From NCBI RefSeq assembly GCF_050313795.1, contig NZ_JBNPMC010000014.1, positions 13,013 through 77,012 of the forward strand: 64,000 nucleotides of DNA. The letters are read 5' to 3'. The notes below the pieces were generated by a model, which saw only the letters and a program-made list of their open reading frames with translations, ran no database searches and was not told where the DNA came from. Source of the DNA: CAMBRQ01 sp945870325. GTDB lineage: Bacteria > Bacillota > Clostridia > Lachnospirales > Lachnospiraceae. Positions 8,871-16,214 of this stretch are shown piece by piece. The first letter of the stretch is position 1, and each line of letters begins with the position of its first letter. The position numbers and the translations under genes are program-made.

Positions 8871-10001
8871 TTAATAATTTCCTAATATCCTGAGGCTGCG
8901 GCTCTCTTCCCGCAATCCACGTATCGCATTCTTCACGGCCGGATCAGCAAGATTCCCCTCAAAATCAACGAAGAAACGATACTCCCAGTTCCGCCCCTCA
9001 ATCGGTCTTGATTCAATCTTGCTCATATTCAAGTCATTATAGATAAAATGCGACAGCAGATGATACAGCGAGCCACTTTCATGAGGCACTTCAAAACAGA
9101 TACTGATCTTCTTCGCATCCTTCAGGAATATCTTCTGGTTCGTAACCACAATGAATCTTGTCGAGTTATTTGGATCATCGTTGATGTTATCTTCCAACAC
9201 TTCCAAACCATGAACTTTCGCCGCATAAGCGCTGCAGACTGCCGCCTGAGTCTTATCCTGTTCCTCAATAATCTTCTTCGCAGCAATGGCAGTATTCGCC
9301 ACACTGATTTGCTGCCAATCGCTATGTTCATTCAGGAATCGTGATGCCTGCATAAGAGCCACTCCCTTGGAATATACCCGCTCAATATCATCCATCTTCG
9401 TTCCCGGCAGTCCCGACAGCGTATGCGTGATCGGGATAATCGTCTCTCCCACGATAAAGTTCTCGAACTCCACCAGAAGATCGTACATCTCATCCACAGC
9501 CCCTGCCGTGGAATTCTCAATCGGAAGTACGGCATAGTCTGCAGCCCCTTCCTCAATCGCCTCCATAGCATCGCGGAATGTGCGCACATAGAAACTATTA
9601 CAGTTTTCTCCAAAATAATATTCCATAGCAGCCTGACTATAAGCGCCTTCCGTTCCCGGGAATACAATTCTGGCATGCTCTGCATCCAGAGAAGGAACTT
9701 CAATAAAAGGAAGCCTTCCTAATGCCCCCGCCTTCACCAGCTGTTGATACTGCATCTTCCGGCTCATGGACATCAACTGTTCAAAGAGTTCTTGAACCCC
9801 TTTCTTATTAAAATCCGTAGAGACCTGACTTGCCATTTCCTGCAATTTATTATGTTCTCTCTGCCGGTCGAATACTTTGATTCCATTACTGATCTTGCAC
9901 TCTCCCAGTTTCTCACTGCAATTCATTCTCTGCTCATATAATCTAACAATCTGATTGTCAATCTTATCCAATTCTGCTCTTAATTCCTCTAGTGTTGACA
10001 T
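8871..10001 (-). CDS. pheA: Bifunctional chorismate mutase / prephenate dehydratase
   Basis: This P-protein turns chorismate into prephenate and then phenylpyruvate, committing carbon to phenylalanine. Residues 1-85 form an AroQ chorismate mutase domain (LRAELDKIDNQIVRLYEQR). About residues 110-285 form the prephenate dehydratase domain (FPGTEGAYSQAA, VLPIENSTAGAV, NDDPNNSTRFIVV). Residues about 300-370 form an ACT domain with ESRP, the usual phenylalanine feedback site. Its 376 residues match the fused clostridial form. A good -10 box lies upstream. Confidence 0.96.
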   Translation of the reverse strand: MSTLEELRAELDKIDNQIVRLYEQRMNCSEKLGECKISNGIKVFDRQREHNKLQEMASQVSTDFNKKGVQELFEQLMSMSRKMQYQQLVKAGALGRLPFIEVPSLDAEHARIVFPGTEGAYSQAAMEYYFGENCNSFYVRTFRDAMEAIEEGAADYAVLPIENSTAGAVDEMYDLLVEFENFIVGETIIPITHTLSGLPGTKMDDIERVYSKGVALMQASRFLNEHSDWQQISVANTAIAAKKIIEEQDKTQAAVCSAYAAKVHGLEVLEDNINDDPNNSTRFIVVTNQKIFLKDAKKISICFEVPHESGSLYHLLSHFIYNDLNMSKIESRPIEGRNWEYRFFVDFEGNLADPAVKNAIRGLREESRSLRILGNY

Positions 10002-10032
10002 GCATCTATCTCCTTCTACCCAAACTAATGTG

Positions 10033-10042
10033 TATTATAATA
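10033..10042. promoter_or_regulatory. Palindromic -10 box between pheA and the CmpB-like gene
   Basis: TATTATAATA reads as a TATAAT -10 element on both strands, in the 85-nt gap between divergent pheA (minus) and the CmpB-like gene (plus). I see no strong -35 at proper spacing for either direction, so this is a candidate only. Confidence 0.45.
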
Positions 10043-10086
10043 CATTTTCTGCATAAAATCCACCTTCCTTTGCCATACTTATTAGC

Positions 10087-10470
10087 ATGAAGCATAATTT
10101 TTTAACCTGCGGAACTACCGGATGGTGTATGGAGATTCTGTTCACCGGTCTCCACTCTCTTCACGATGAAGACCCCAGGCTCACTGGCAATACTTCTATC
10201 TGGATGTTTCCCATCTATGGCATGGCAAGTTTCCTGTCACCCTTGTGCAGACTTCTGAAAGGAAAGAGCCTCTTACTGCGGGGAGGTGTCTATACGTGCT
10301 GTATTTTTATCGGAGAATATGTAACCGGCTCTTTTTTGCGAAAGTATGAAGCATGCCCCTGGGACTACAGCGAAGCCCCTCTCAATATCAATGGATTGAT
10401 CCGTCTGGACTATGCCCCTCTATGGTTCGGAGCCGGACTGTTGTTTGAAAAAATTCTAATCAAACATTGA
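10087..10470 (+). CDS. CmpB-like (PF06541 type) small membrane protein
   Basis: This 127-residue protein resembles the 'putative ABC-transporter type IV / CmpB' family of small Firmicute membrane proteins. Family-like points are GWCMEI near residue 12, the FPIYGMASFLSPL segment (residues about 41-53), YVTGSFLR, and WDYSEAPLNINGLIRLDY near residues 97-114. Three or four hydrophobic segments are visible. No Shine-Dalgarno sequence precedes the ATG, so translation may be weak or the start may differ. The function of the family is not established. Its stop codon is part of a 16-bp inverted repeat before the nitroreductase gene. Confidence 0.7.
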   Translation: MKHNFLTCGTTGWCMEILFTGLHSLHDEDPRLTGNTSIWMFPIYGMASFLSPLCRLLKGKSLLLRGGVYTCCIFIGEYVTGSFLRKYEACPWDYSEAPLNINGLIRLDYAPLWFGAGLLFEKILIKH

Positions 10471-10511
10471 AAATCTTTCATATTTAGTATATGATATATG
10501 AAAGATTTTCA
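10468..10511. promoter_or_regulatory. 16-bp perfect inverted repeat before the nitroreductase gene
   Basis: TGAAAATCTTTCATAT and its exact complement ATATGAAAGATTTTCA are separated by 12 nt. The left arm begins with the stop codon of the CmpB-like gene, and the right arm ends about 6 nt before the GGGAGG ribosome site of the nitroreductase gene. There is no U-tract after it, so an operator or mRNA hairpin is as likely as a terminator. Confidence 0.6.
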
Positions 10512-10528
10512 CATGGGAGGATAACGAC

Positions 10529-11068
10529 ATGAAGACCAACGAATGCATCACAACCAGAAGAAGTATCCGTAAGTTTAAGCCAGACTCTATTGACCATTCT
10601 CTATTAGAGTCTCTGATTTCCATTACTTCGTATTCCCCTTCTTGGAAAAACAGTCAGATCACTCGTTACATAGCTATTGAAGATTCTTCCATTCTCGACA
10701 AGATCATTCATGATTATACCCCAGAATTCAATTCCAATATTATCAAACAGGCACCAATGCTTATTGCCCTCACTTTTGTGAAAGGACGATGTGGTTTTGA
10801 ACGCGACGGTTCATTTACTACCAAAAAAGGGGATCGCTGGCAGATGTTTGATGCCGGAATTGCATGCCAGACCTTCTGTCTTGCTGCTCACGAAGCCGGG
10901 CTTGGTACTGTCATTATGGGGATCTGGGATGAGGATGGCATTACAGAACTTCTGAACATTCCTGAAGATCAGGAACTTGCTGCATTAATAGCAATCGGCT
11001 ATCCGGACATTGATCCGGCTGCACCGAAACGCAAATCTGTTGAAGAATTACTAACATTTATTTCATGA
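10529..11068 (+). CDS. Nitroreductase family protein
   Basis: This 179-residue flavoprotein of the nitroreductase superfamily likely binds FMN and uses NAD(P)H. Visible signatures are the N-terminal TRRSIRKFKPD (residues 9-19), with the RRSIR phosphate contact, and GLGTVIMGIWDEDGI near residue 129, followed by IAIGYPD. The natural substrate is unknown. A GGGAGG ribosome site precedes the ATG, and pyrB follows after 21 nt on the same strand, so it may be co-transcribed with pyrBI. Confidence 0.9.
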   Translation: MKTNECITTRRSIRKFKPDSIDHSLLESLISITSYSPSWKNSQITRYIAIEDSSILDKIIHDYTPEFNSNIIKQAPMLIALTFVKGRCGFERDGSFTTKKGDRWQMFDAGIACQTFCLAAHEAGLGTVIMGIWDEDGITELLNIPEDQELAALIAIGYPDIDPAAPKRKSVEELLTFIS

Positions 11069-11089
11069 AATGATAAGAGGAGGTTTTTT

Positions 11090-12007
11090 ATGAGACACTT
11101 AATGAGTCCACTTGATTTTACAGTAGAAGAATTAGACAAACTGATGGACCTGGCTGTTGACATTGAAGCCAACCCATCCAAATATGCGCATGCCTGCGAG
11201 GGGAAGAAACTGGCAACACTCTTCTACGAACCAAGTACCAGAACAAGATTAAGCCATGAGGCGGCCATGTTTAACTTAGGCGGCAATGTCATGGGATTCT
11301 CTTCCGCGGATTCCAGTTCTGCTGCAAAAGGCGAGAGTGTATCAGATACGATCCGTATGATCTCATGCTATGCGGACATCTGTGCAATGCGCCATCCAAA
11401 AGAAGGCGCACCTATGGTAGCATGCCAACATTCTTCTATTCCGGTCATTAATGCCGGAGATGGCGGACATCAGCATCCAACTCAGACTTTAACAGACCTT
11501 TTAACGATCCGTTCATTAAAAGGACATTTAGACAATATGACTATCGGTTTATGTGGTGATCTGAAATTCGGACGTACCGTCCACTCTCTAATCCATGCAT
11601 TGGTCAGATATCCGGGAATCAAGTTCATACTCATTTCCCCGGAAGAATTAAGACTTCCAAGTTATATCCGTTCCGATGTTCTAGATAGCGGCAATATCCC
11701 GTATGAAGAGGTAGTCCGCTTAGAAGAGGCACTTCCACATCTGGATCTGCTCTACATGACCCGCGTTCAGAAAGAACGTTTCTTCAACGAGGAAGATTAT
11801 GTACGTATGAAAGATTTCTATATCTTAGATGCCAAGAAGATGGAACTGGCATCAAAGGATATGTATGTACTGCATCCATTGCCAAGAGTAAATGAGATAT
11901 CTGTCGAAGTAGACAAAGACCCAAGAGCCGCTTATTTCAAACAGTCGCAATATGGCGTCTACATCCGTATGGCACTCATCCTGACACTATTGGAAATCGA
12001 AGTATAG
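11090..12007 (+). CDS. pyrB: Aspartate carbamoyltransferase catalytic chain
   Basis: PyrB condenses carbamoyl phosphate with aspartate in pyrimidine synthesis. The 305-residue protein carries the carbamoyl-phosphate loop FYEPSTRTRLS (about residues 45-55), DGGHQHPTQTLTD (about residues 124-136) and HPLPRVNEI near residue 264. The ribosome site is AGAGGAGG. Together with pyrI, 13 nt downstream, it should form the class B ATCase holoenzyme. Confidence 0.97.
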   Translation: MRHLMSPLDFTVEELDKLMDLAVDIEANPSKYAHACEGKKLATLFYEPSTRTRLSHEAAMFNLGGNVMGFSSADSSSAAKGESVSDTIRMISCYADICAMRHPKEGAPMVACQHSSIPVINAGDGGHQHPTQTLTDLLTIRSLKGHLDNMTIGLCGDLKFGRTVHSLIHALVRYPGIKFILISPEELRLPSYIRSDVLDSGNIPYEEVVRLEEALPHLDLLYMTRVQKERFFNEEDYVRMKDFYILDAKKMELASKDMYVLHPLPRVNEISVEVDKDPRAAYFKQSQYGVYIRMALILTLLEIEV

Positions 12008-12020
12008 GAGGGAACGAATT

Positions 12021-12467
12021 ATGGTAAAAAACACATTGAATGTCGGACGTATCGAAGAAGGCTTCGTATTAGACCACATCCAGGCAGGACGCAGCATGGA
12101 TATCTACAAATATCTGCACTTAGACAAATTAGACTGCTGCGTTGCCATCATTAAGAATGCCAAAAGCAGCAAGATGGGCAAAAAAGACATCATGAAGATC
12201 GAATGCCCGATTGATTTCATTGACCTGGACATCCTCGGCTTCATCGACCACAACATCACCATCAACATCATCAAAGATGCAGAGATCGTAGAAAAGAAAT
12301 GCCTGCACCTCCCAAAGAAGATTACCAACGTAATCAAATGCAAAAACCCAAGATGCATCACATCCATCGAACAGGAACTGGACCACGTATTCGTCCTGAC
12401 CAACCCGGAAAAAGAGATCTATCGCTGCCAGTACTGCGAAGAAAAATACGACGGACGGCGCAAATAA
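12021..12467 (+). CDS. pyrI: Aspartate carbamoyltransferase regulatory chain
   Basis: PyrI binds nucleotide effectors and a structural zinc and links catalytic trimers in ATCase. The 148-residue protein has the N-terminal nucleotide-binding fold (VGRIEEGFVLDHIQAG) and the C-terminal zinc site CKNPRCI ... YRCQYCEEKY, giving four cysteines (CxxxxC and CxxC). It follows pyrB directly. Downstream is structured repeat A rather than further pyr genes. Confidence 0.96.
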   Translation: MVKNTLNVGRIEEGFVLDHIQAGRSMDIYKYLHLDKLDCCVAIIKNAKSSKMGKKDIMKIECPIDFIDLDILGFIDHNITINIIKDAEIVEKKCLHLPKKITNVIKCKNPRCITSIEQELDHVFVLTNPEKEIYRCQYCEEKYDGRRK

Positions 12468-12539
12468 ATCGCAAGAACCATGAAGGAAGTAAGAAAATTG
12501 CTCCCTTCACTAATACAACTTCAATACCCGCGCCTCCCC

Positions 12540-12845
12540 TTAGAAAAATATTATGTTTATGTGAGCATCAGGCACCGAGTGTGCGCAGGGGCTTTTGGGG
12601 TTTTCTTAGTTCAAGTTTTAGAAGCCGTTGCTGTAAAAATAGCCAGAATTTAGTATTCATATTTTGCCACCAGCAAAATATGAAAGAGCATCTGAAGTGA
12701 GAAATCATCAAGATTTCTCGCTGAATATGCTCGGTTACTAAATTCTGGCTATTTTTACAGTTACGGATTCAAAACGAGGAACTCCGAAGCCCAAAAAGCC
12801 CCTGCACACACTCGGTGCCGTCCCTCACACAAAACATTTTTCTAA
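12540..12845 (-). repeat. Structured Y-hairpin repeat, copy A
   Basis: This fills the 390-nt gap between pyrI and rnpB; I see no gene in it. Read on the minus strand it has an outer A/T-rich stem (12540-12565 with 12824-12845), a GC-rich stem (12571-12599 with 12789-12819), a 25-bp central stem (12630-12655 with 12736-12760) and two arms. Arm 1 is around 12686-12732 with loop TTGAT; arm 2 is 12658-12682 with loop TGGTG. The islands CCGTAA, GCTGGTGGC and AACGGCTT are shared with copies B-D, while the stems have different sequence. It is the most diverged copy. Confidence 0.8.
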
Positions 12846-12859
12846 AAAGCAAGCAAAAC

Positions 12860-13218
12860 GATAAGCCGGGTTATGTCATTGAGTAATCATCTATCTACAC
12901 CCACCGTCGCCAGTGGGTTCCAGCGACCTACCTAAGACGTGACGGGCCGCCACATTGTCTTTATCCGGTCTTGCTTCGGATGGGGTTTACATATGCCCCC
13001 GCTGTTACCAGCAAGGCGGTAGTCTCTTACACTGCCCTTCCACCCTTACCTGCCCAATGCAACATCCGTTGCACTTAGCGCAGGCGGTTCATTTCTGTTG
13101 CACTTTCCTTGGAGTCGCCTCCACCGGACGTTATCCGGCATCCTGCCCTGTGAAGCCCGGACTTTCCTCACCTGCTGCCTTTCGGCACTCGCAGCTGCGA
13201 TTACTTGTCTTACTTGCC
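12860..13218 (-). ncRNA. rnpB: RNase P RNA (class A)
   Basis: This is the catalytic RNA of RNase P, which matures tRNA 5' ends. On the minus strand it shows the universal GAGGAAAGTCCGGGCT near the 5' part and the matching ACCCGGCTTATC-type 3' end. In between are GGTAAGGGTGGAAGG, ACAGCGGGG and CATATGTAAACCCC, typical of bacterial class A RNase P RNA. The ends are set by the promoter -10 upstream and the 3' pairing region, so they are good to a few nucleotides. An apparent ORF on the opposite strand here is spurious. Confidence 0.95.
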
Positions 13219-13224
13219 TTGGTT

Positions 13225-13253
13225 ACTATAGCACAGATCGCCTAAAAAAACAA
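13225..13253 (-). promoter_or_regulatory. Promoter of rnpB
   Basis: An extended -10 (TGTGC then TATAGT, 13225-13230 in minus orientation) lies 17 nt from a TTGTTT -35 (13248-13253). It is placed about 7 nt before the expected 5' end of RNase P RNA. Confidence 0.65.
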
Positions 13254-13311
13254 TGAAACTTTTGCCAATTTATGAATATCTATTTCCCGCAATCCCTGCC
13301 CAAGTCTTCTC

Positions 13312-13791
13312 TTAATTTGCCACACCTTCATCTACAATCAGATCATTACCATCTGCCGCTGTAGTTGCCAATGTGTCACATCTTTCATTCTGAGGATGTC
13401 CATCGTGGCCTTTCACCCAATGAAAAGTTACTTGATGAGGCTCTTTTGCCTTCAAAAGACGTTTCCAGAGATCCACGTTCTTCACTTGCTCATTCTTGCC
13501 TCTTTTCCATCCTTTTTTTATCCATCCCTCAATCCAGTGCTGATTAAACGCATTGACCAGATACTGAGAATCCGAGTATAATTCCACTTCACACGGACGA
13601 TTCAGCGCTTCCAATCCAACAATAGCTGCCATCAGTTCCATGCGATTATTCGTTGTCCTCTTATATCCCTGGGATATCTCCTTCGTATGCAGTTCTCCCT
13701 TTGTGTCTATGTATTCCAGCACCGTCCCATATCCGCCGGGACCATCTGGATTCCCTCTTGCAGAACCATCTGTATATATTTTTACTTGCAT
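13312..13791 (-). CDS. rnhA: Ribonuclease HI
   Basis: RNase HI cleaves RNA in RNA-DNA hybrids. The 159-residue protein keeps the catalytic carboxylates: Asp in IYTDGSARGNPG-like IYTDGSARGNPD (near residue 7), Glu in NRMELMAA (near 52), Asp in YSDSQYLVN (near 73) and a late Asp in NERCDTLA (near 139). WVKGHDGHPQNE is the usual handle/active-site region. It follows the MBL hydrolase gene by 41 nt on the same strand. Confidence 0.96.
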   Translation of the reverse strand: MQVKIYTDGSARGNPDGPGGYGTVLEYIDTKGELHTKEISQGYKRTTNNRMELMAAIVGLEALNRPCEVELYSDSQYLVNAFNQHWIEGWIKKGWKRGKNEQVKNVDLWKRLLKAKEPHQVTFHWVKGHDGHPQNERCDTLATTAADGNDLIVDEGVAN

Positions 13792-13832
13792 ATATCTGCT
13801 CCTTTCTGAAGAACTTCACATTTCTTATATAC

Positions 13833-14516
13833 TTATACCTCAAATGTCTGTCCCGGTTTTGTAACCTTCATCACTCTATCCTTATACTCCACTGCATCTG
13901 ACTCTTTCATTAACTTTTCATAGACATCGTACTCTCCACACATATGCATAGGGAATACGCATCTTGTATCCGTATGTTTCACGAAGTAATCCATGCCCCA
14001 ATAATACTGCTCCCCAAGTCTAGGGTCCAATGGCACAAATGCCACGTCAATTCTCTCGCCTTCTATCTTCCCGATCTCATGCTGATACACACGGCGCATC
14101 ATCTTATTATAGATCTCCCCTTCTTCTTCCCAATGCCACCAATTCAGATCCCCCGCATGATAGATCAACTTCCCATTCAGGCGTACAAAAAACGCCACAC
14201 CCTCATCCGTCGAGCGAAGCGTTCTTATCTTAAGTTCATCCACCTGTATTGCCTGGCGCGCACCTATATAGAATATCTTTCCTTCTGGTCCTCGCGCCTT
14301 AATATCATCGGATAATATATACTGTAATCTTGGATATCTATCCGCCCACTCAAATATGCATTGATCAAAATGATCATAATGTGCATGGCTTGCGAATACA
14401 TAGATCCTTTTCTCTTTTGGCATATCCGGAAGCCTGCCCTTGTAATAATCGAAGATTAATATAATATCTTCCTCTTCCAAAAAATAACCACTATGCTCCA
14501 GATACGTTATTCTCAT
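13833..14516 (-). CDS. MBL-fold metal-dependent hydrolase (UlaG-like)
   Basis: This 227-residue protein has the metallo-beta-lactamase fold of the UlaG-like group. Metal-ligand motifs are FASHAHYDHFD (near residue 42), YHAGDLNWWHW (near residue 115) and a late FPMHMCGEY (near residue 190). The substrate is unknown. Its start lies 3 nt after the stop of the MogA/MoaB-like gene, so the two are in one operon. Confidence 0.88.
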   Translation of the reverse strand: MRITYLEHSGYFLEEEDIILIFDYYKGRLPDMPKEKRIYVFASHAHYDHFDQCIFEWADRYPRLQYILSDDIKARGPEGKIFYIGARQAIQVDELKIRTLRSTDEGVAFFVRLNGKLIYHAGDLNWWHWEEEGEIYNKMMRRVYQHEIGKIEGERIDVAFVPLDPRLGEQYYWGMDYFVKHTDTRCVFPMHMCGEYDVYEKLMKESDAVEYKDRVMKVTKPGQTFEV

Positions 14517-14519
14517 TCT

Positions 14520-14990
14520 CTATGCCTCTCCTTGAATCACTTTCACTGCATGCATAATCTCAGGCAGCAGATATCTCAGGCTTTCCTTTACTGCCTGTGC
14601 CTTGCCTGGAAGATTGACGATCAATACATCTTTACGGATTCCTGCCGCACTCCTATTCAGCATGGAACGCTTGGTAAGCTGCATGGTGTGAGCACGCATC
14701 GCTTCCGGAATTCCAAGAACAGGACGCTCTACCACATCCATCGTTGCCTCCGGTGTGCAATCCTGTGGTCCGCATCCCGCACCTCCGGTAGTCAGCACCA
14801 GATCTGTCAGATGATTGTCTGCCAGCCTCTCCATGACTGTTGATAACACTTCTCTATCCAACGGAAGGGCTCTCATGAAAACGATCTCGAGTCCTGCTTC
14901 TTCCACGATTTTCTGAATCACTTCGCCACTGGCATTCTCTTCGTTACCTCTATATATATCCGTATTAGCTGTGATAATTGCTACTCTCAT
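14520..14990 (-). CDS. MogA/MoaB family molybdopterin-binding protein
   Basis: The 156-residue protein is a stand-alone MoCF-binding domain, as in MogA and MoaB, which adenylate molybdopterin during cofactor synthesis. The signature TTGGAGCGPQDCTPEAT sits near residues 67-83. I use the ATG at 14990, preceded by GGAGGT with 6-nt spacing, rather than an ATG 9 codons upstream. No other molybdenum cofactor genes are nearby, so the pathway assignment rests on family only. Confidence 0.87.
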   Translation of the reverse strand: MRVAIITANTDIYRGNEENASGEVIQKIVEEAGLEIVFMRALPLDREVLSTVMERLADNHLTDLVLTTGGAGCGPQDCTPEATMDVVERPVLGIPEAMRAHTMQLTKRSMLNRSAAGIRKDVLIVNLPGKAQAVKESLRYLLPEIMHAVKVIQGEA

Positions 14991-15047
14991 AATTGTACCT
15001 CCATGATCTCTTGTCATCTGTAACCATATATTATCTATTATACCTTT

Positions 15048-15737
15048 TTACAAAAATAATGCAATGATAACCGTGCAGATTCCTGCAACTCCCATAGCAA
15101 CTCCACTGACAGCACCTTCTACTTCGCCCATCTCCAGTGCCTTAGAAGTACCGATTGCATGACTGGCCGTTCCAAATGCCACTCCAATCGCTACAGGATC
15201 CTTTAGTCTCAGCAATTTTATAATCAGCGGATGGATAATCGCACCACCCGTCCCACAGATAATCACCGCCATCATCGTAATCGACCGAAGTCCTCCCAAC
15301 TGTTCTGATACATCCAGCGCAATTGCTGTTGTCACAGACTTCGGAAGCAGGGAATACAAGATATCACTATGTAAAGCCAGCATCCTACACAACACCACCG
15401 TACTTCCCATAGACAGAAGACTTCCCGCCAGACATCCTATCACAATCGGAAAGAACTGTTCCTTCAATATTCTTCTCTGCCGATAGATTGACAATCCAAG
15501 CACAGCTGTTACCGGAACCAGGAACATCGATATAAATTGTGCCCCTTCCATATAATCTTCATACGAAATATTCAGCCCCTTAAGTACCAGCACACAGAGT
15601 ATCATAGCAATCAGCAACGGATTCGCCAATGGCGATTTTACCCGTTTTGCAATCTGCGTTCCTATATAAAACGACAGAACTGTCAGCAACACGCCAAACA
15701 ATGGATTTGACCATAGCGCACTCCACATACTACTCAT
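15048..15737 (-). CDS. lrgB: LrgB/CidB family membrane protein
   Basis: This 229-residue polytopic protein matches the LrgB/CidB (YohK) family, partners of holin-like LrgA/CidA proteins in murein hydrolase control or metabolite export. Family points are LLPKSVTTAIALDVSEQLGG (about residues 126-145) and GTASHAIGTSKALEMGE near residue 189. It overlaps the end of lrgA by 8 nt, as expected for a coupled pair. Confidence 0.93.
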   Translation of the reverse strand: MSSMWSALWSNPLFGVLLTVLSFYIGTQIAKRVKSPLANPLLIAMILCVLVLKGLNISYEDYMEGAQFISMFLVPVTAVLGLSIYRQRRILKEQFFPIVIGCLAGSLLSMGSTVVLCRMLALHSDILYSLLPKSVTTAIALDVSEQLGGLRSITMMAVIICGTGGAIIHPLIIKLLRLKDPVAIGVAFGTASHAIGTSKALEMGEVEGAVSGVAMGVAGICTVIIALFL

Positions 15738-16116
15738 GCTGCTCTCCTCCTTTTAAAGCCAGATTCTTCATACACTTCTGCACAATCCGCACAGTAGCGT
15801 ATGTTCCAAGGAATGTCAGGATCAATGAGATTGCCACCACAATCAAGAATCCCGCAACCTGTCCCTTCAAAAGTCCCAGGTCTTCCACCATCCCAATCGA
15901 CAGCGGAACAAAGACCAGCGCCATATTCGACAGCATAAAATCCGCCGTCTCCTTAATCTGCTCCTCTTTTAATATCTTTGTTCCCAAAAGCAGCGCCAGA
16001 ATCAATATTGCCATCACGCTGCTTGGAAAAGTAACCGGAAGCAGCCCCACAACAAACTCTGCCACCAGACAAAGTACCAGAATCACACTCAATTGCTTCA
16101 ATATCTTCTTATCCAT
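15730..16116 (-). CDS. lrgA: LrgA/CidA family holin-like protein
   Basis: This 128-residue membrane protein of four predicted segments belongs to the CidA/LrgA family. The core is EFVVGLLPVTFPSSVMAILIL (a P-x-S-V-x-G-like region near residue 30), then MALVFVPLSIGMVEDLGLL near residue 70. It precedes lrgB with an 8-nt overlap. A TATAAT box lies just after the terminator of the upstream adh gene and is the likely lrgAB promoter. Confidence 0.93.
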   Translation of the reverse strand: MDKKILKQLSVILVLCLVAEFVVGLLPVTFPSSVMAILILALLLGTKILKEEQIKETADFMLSNMALVFVPLSIGMVEDLGLLKGQVAGFLIVVAISLILTFLGTYATVRIVQKCMKNLALKGGEQHE

Positions 16117-16153
16117 AACTTCAAGTATCTCCTATCACTCTTCACGTTTTTTC

Positions 16154-16159
16154 ATTATA
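16154..16159 (-). promoter_or_regulatory. Candidate -10 box for lrgAB
   Basis: A perfect TATAAT on the minus strand lies directly downstream of the adh terminator and about 38 nt before the lrgA start. I see no convincing -35 at 17 nt. Confidence 0.5.
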
Positions 16160-16161
16160 GC

Positions 16162-16193
16162 AAAAAAAGGCGCTAGGTTCTACCCCTAACGCC
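16162..16193 (-). terminator. Terminator of the iron alcohol dehydrogenase gene
   Basis: On the minus strand GGCGTTAGG and CCTAGCGCC form a stem with a 7-nt loop, followed by seven T. It lies 20 nt after the adh stop and is a clear intrinsic terminator. Confidence 0.88.
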
Positions 16194-16214
16194 ATTTCCT
16201 TTTCATTTTAAAAT

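Noticed and set aside
12299..12700. 133-codon plus-strand ORF across the pyrI end and repeat A
   Set aside because: It overlaps pyrI in another frame and enters the palindromic repeat; no family match is recognisable.
12955..13245. 96-codon ORF on the plus strand
   Set aside because: It is antisense to RNase P RNA, whose universal motifs explain the sequence.
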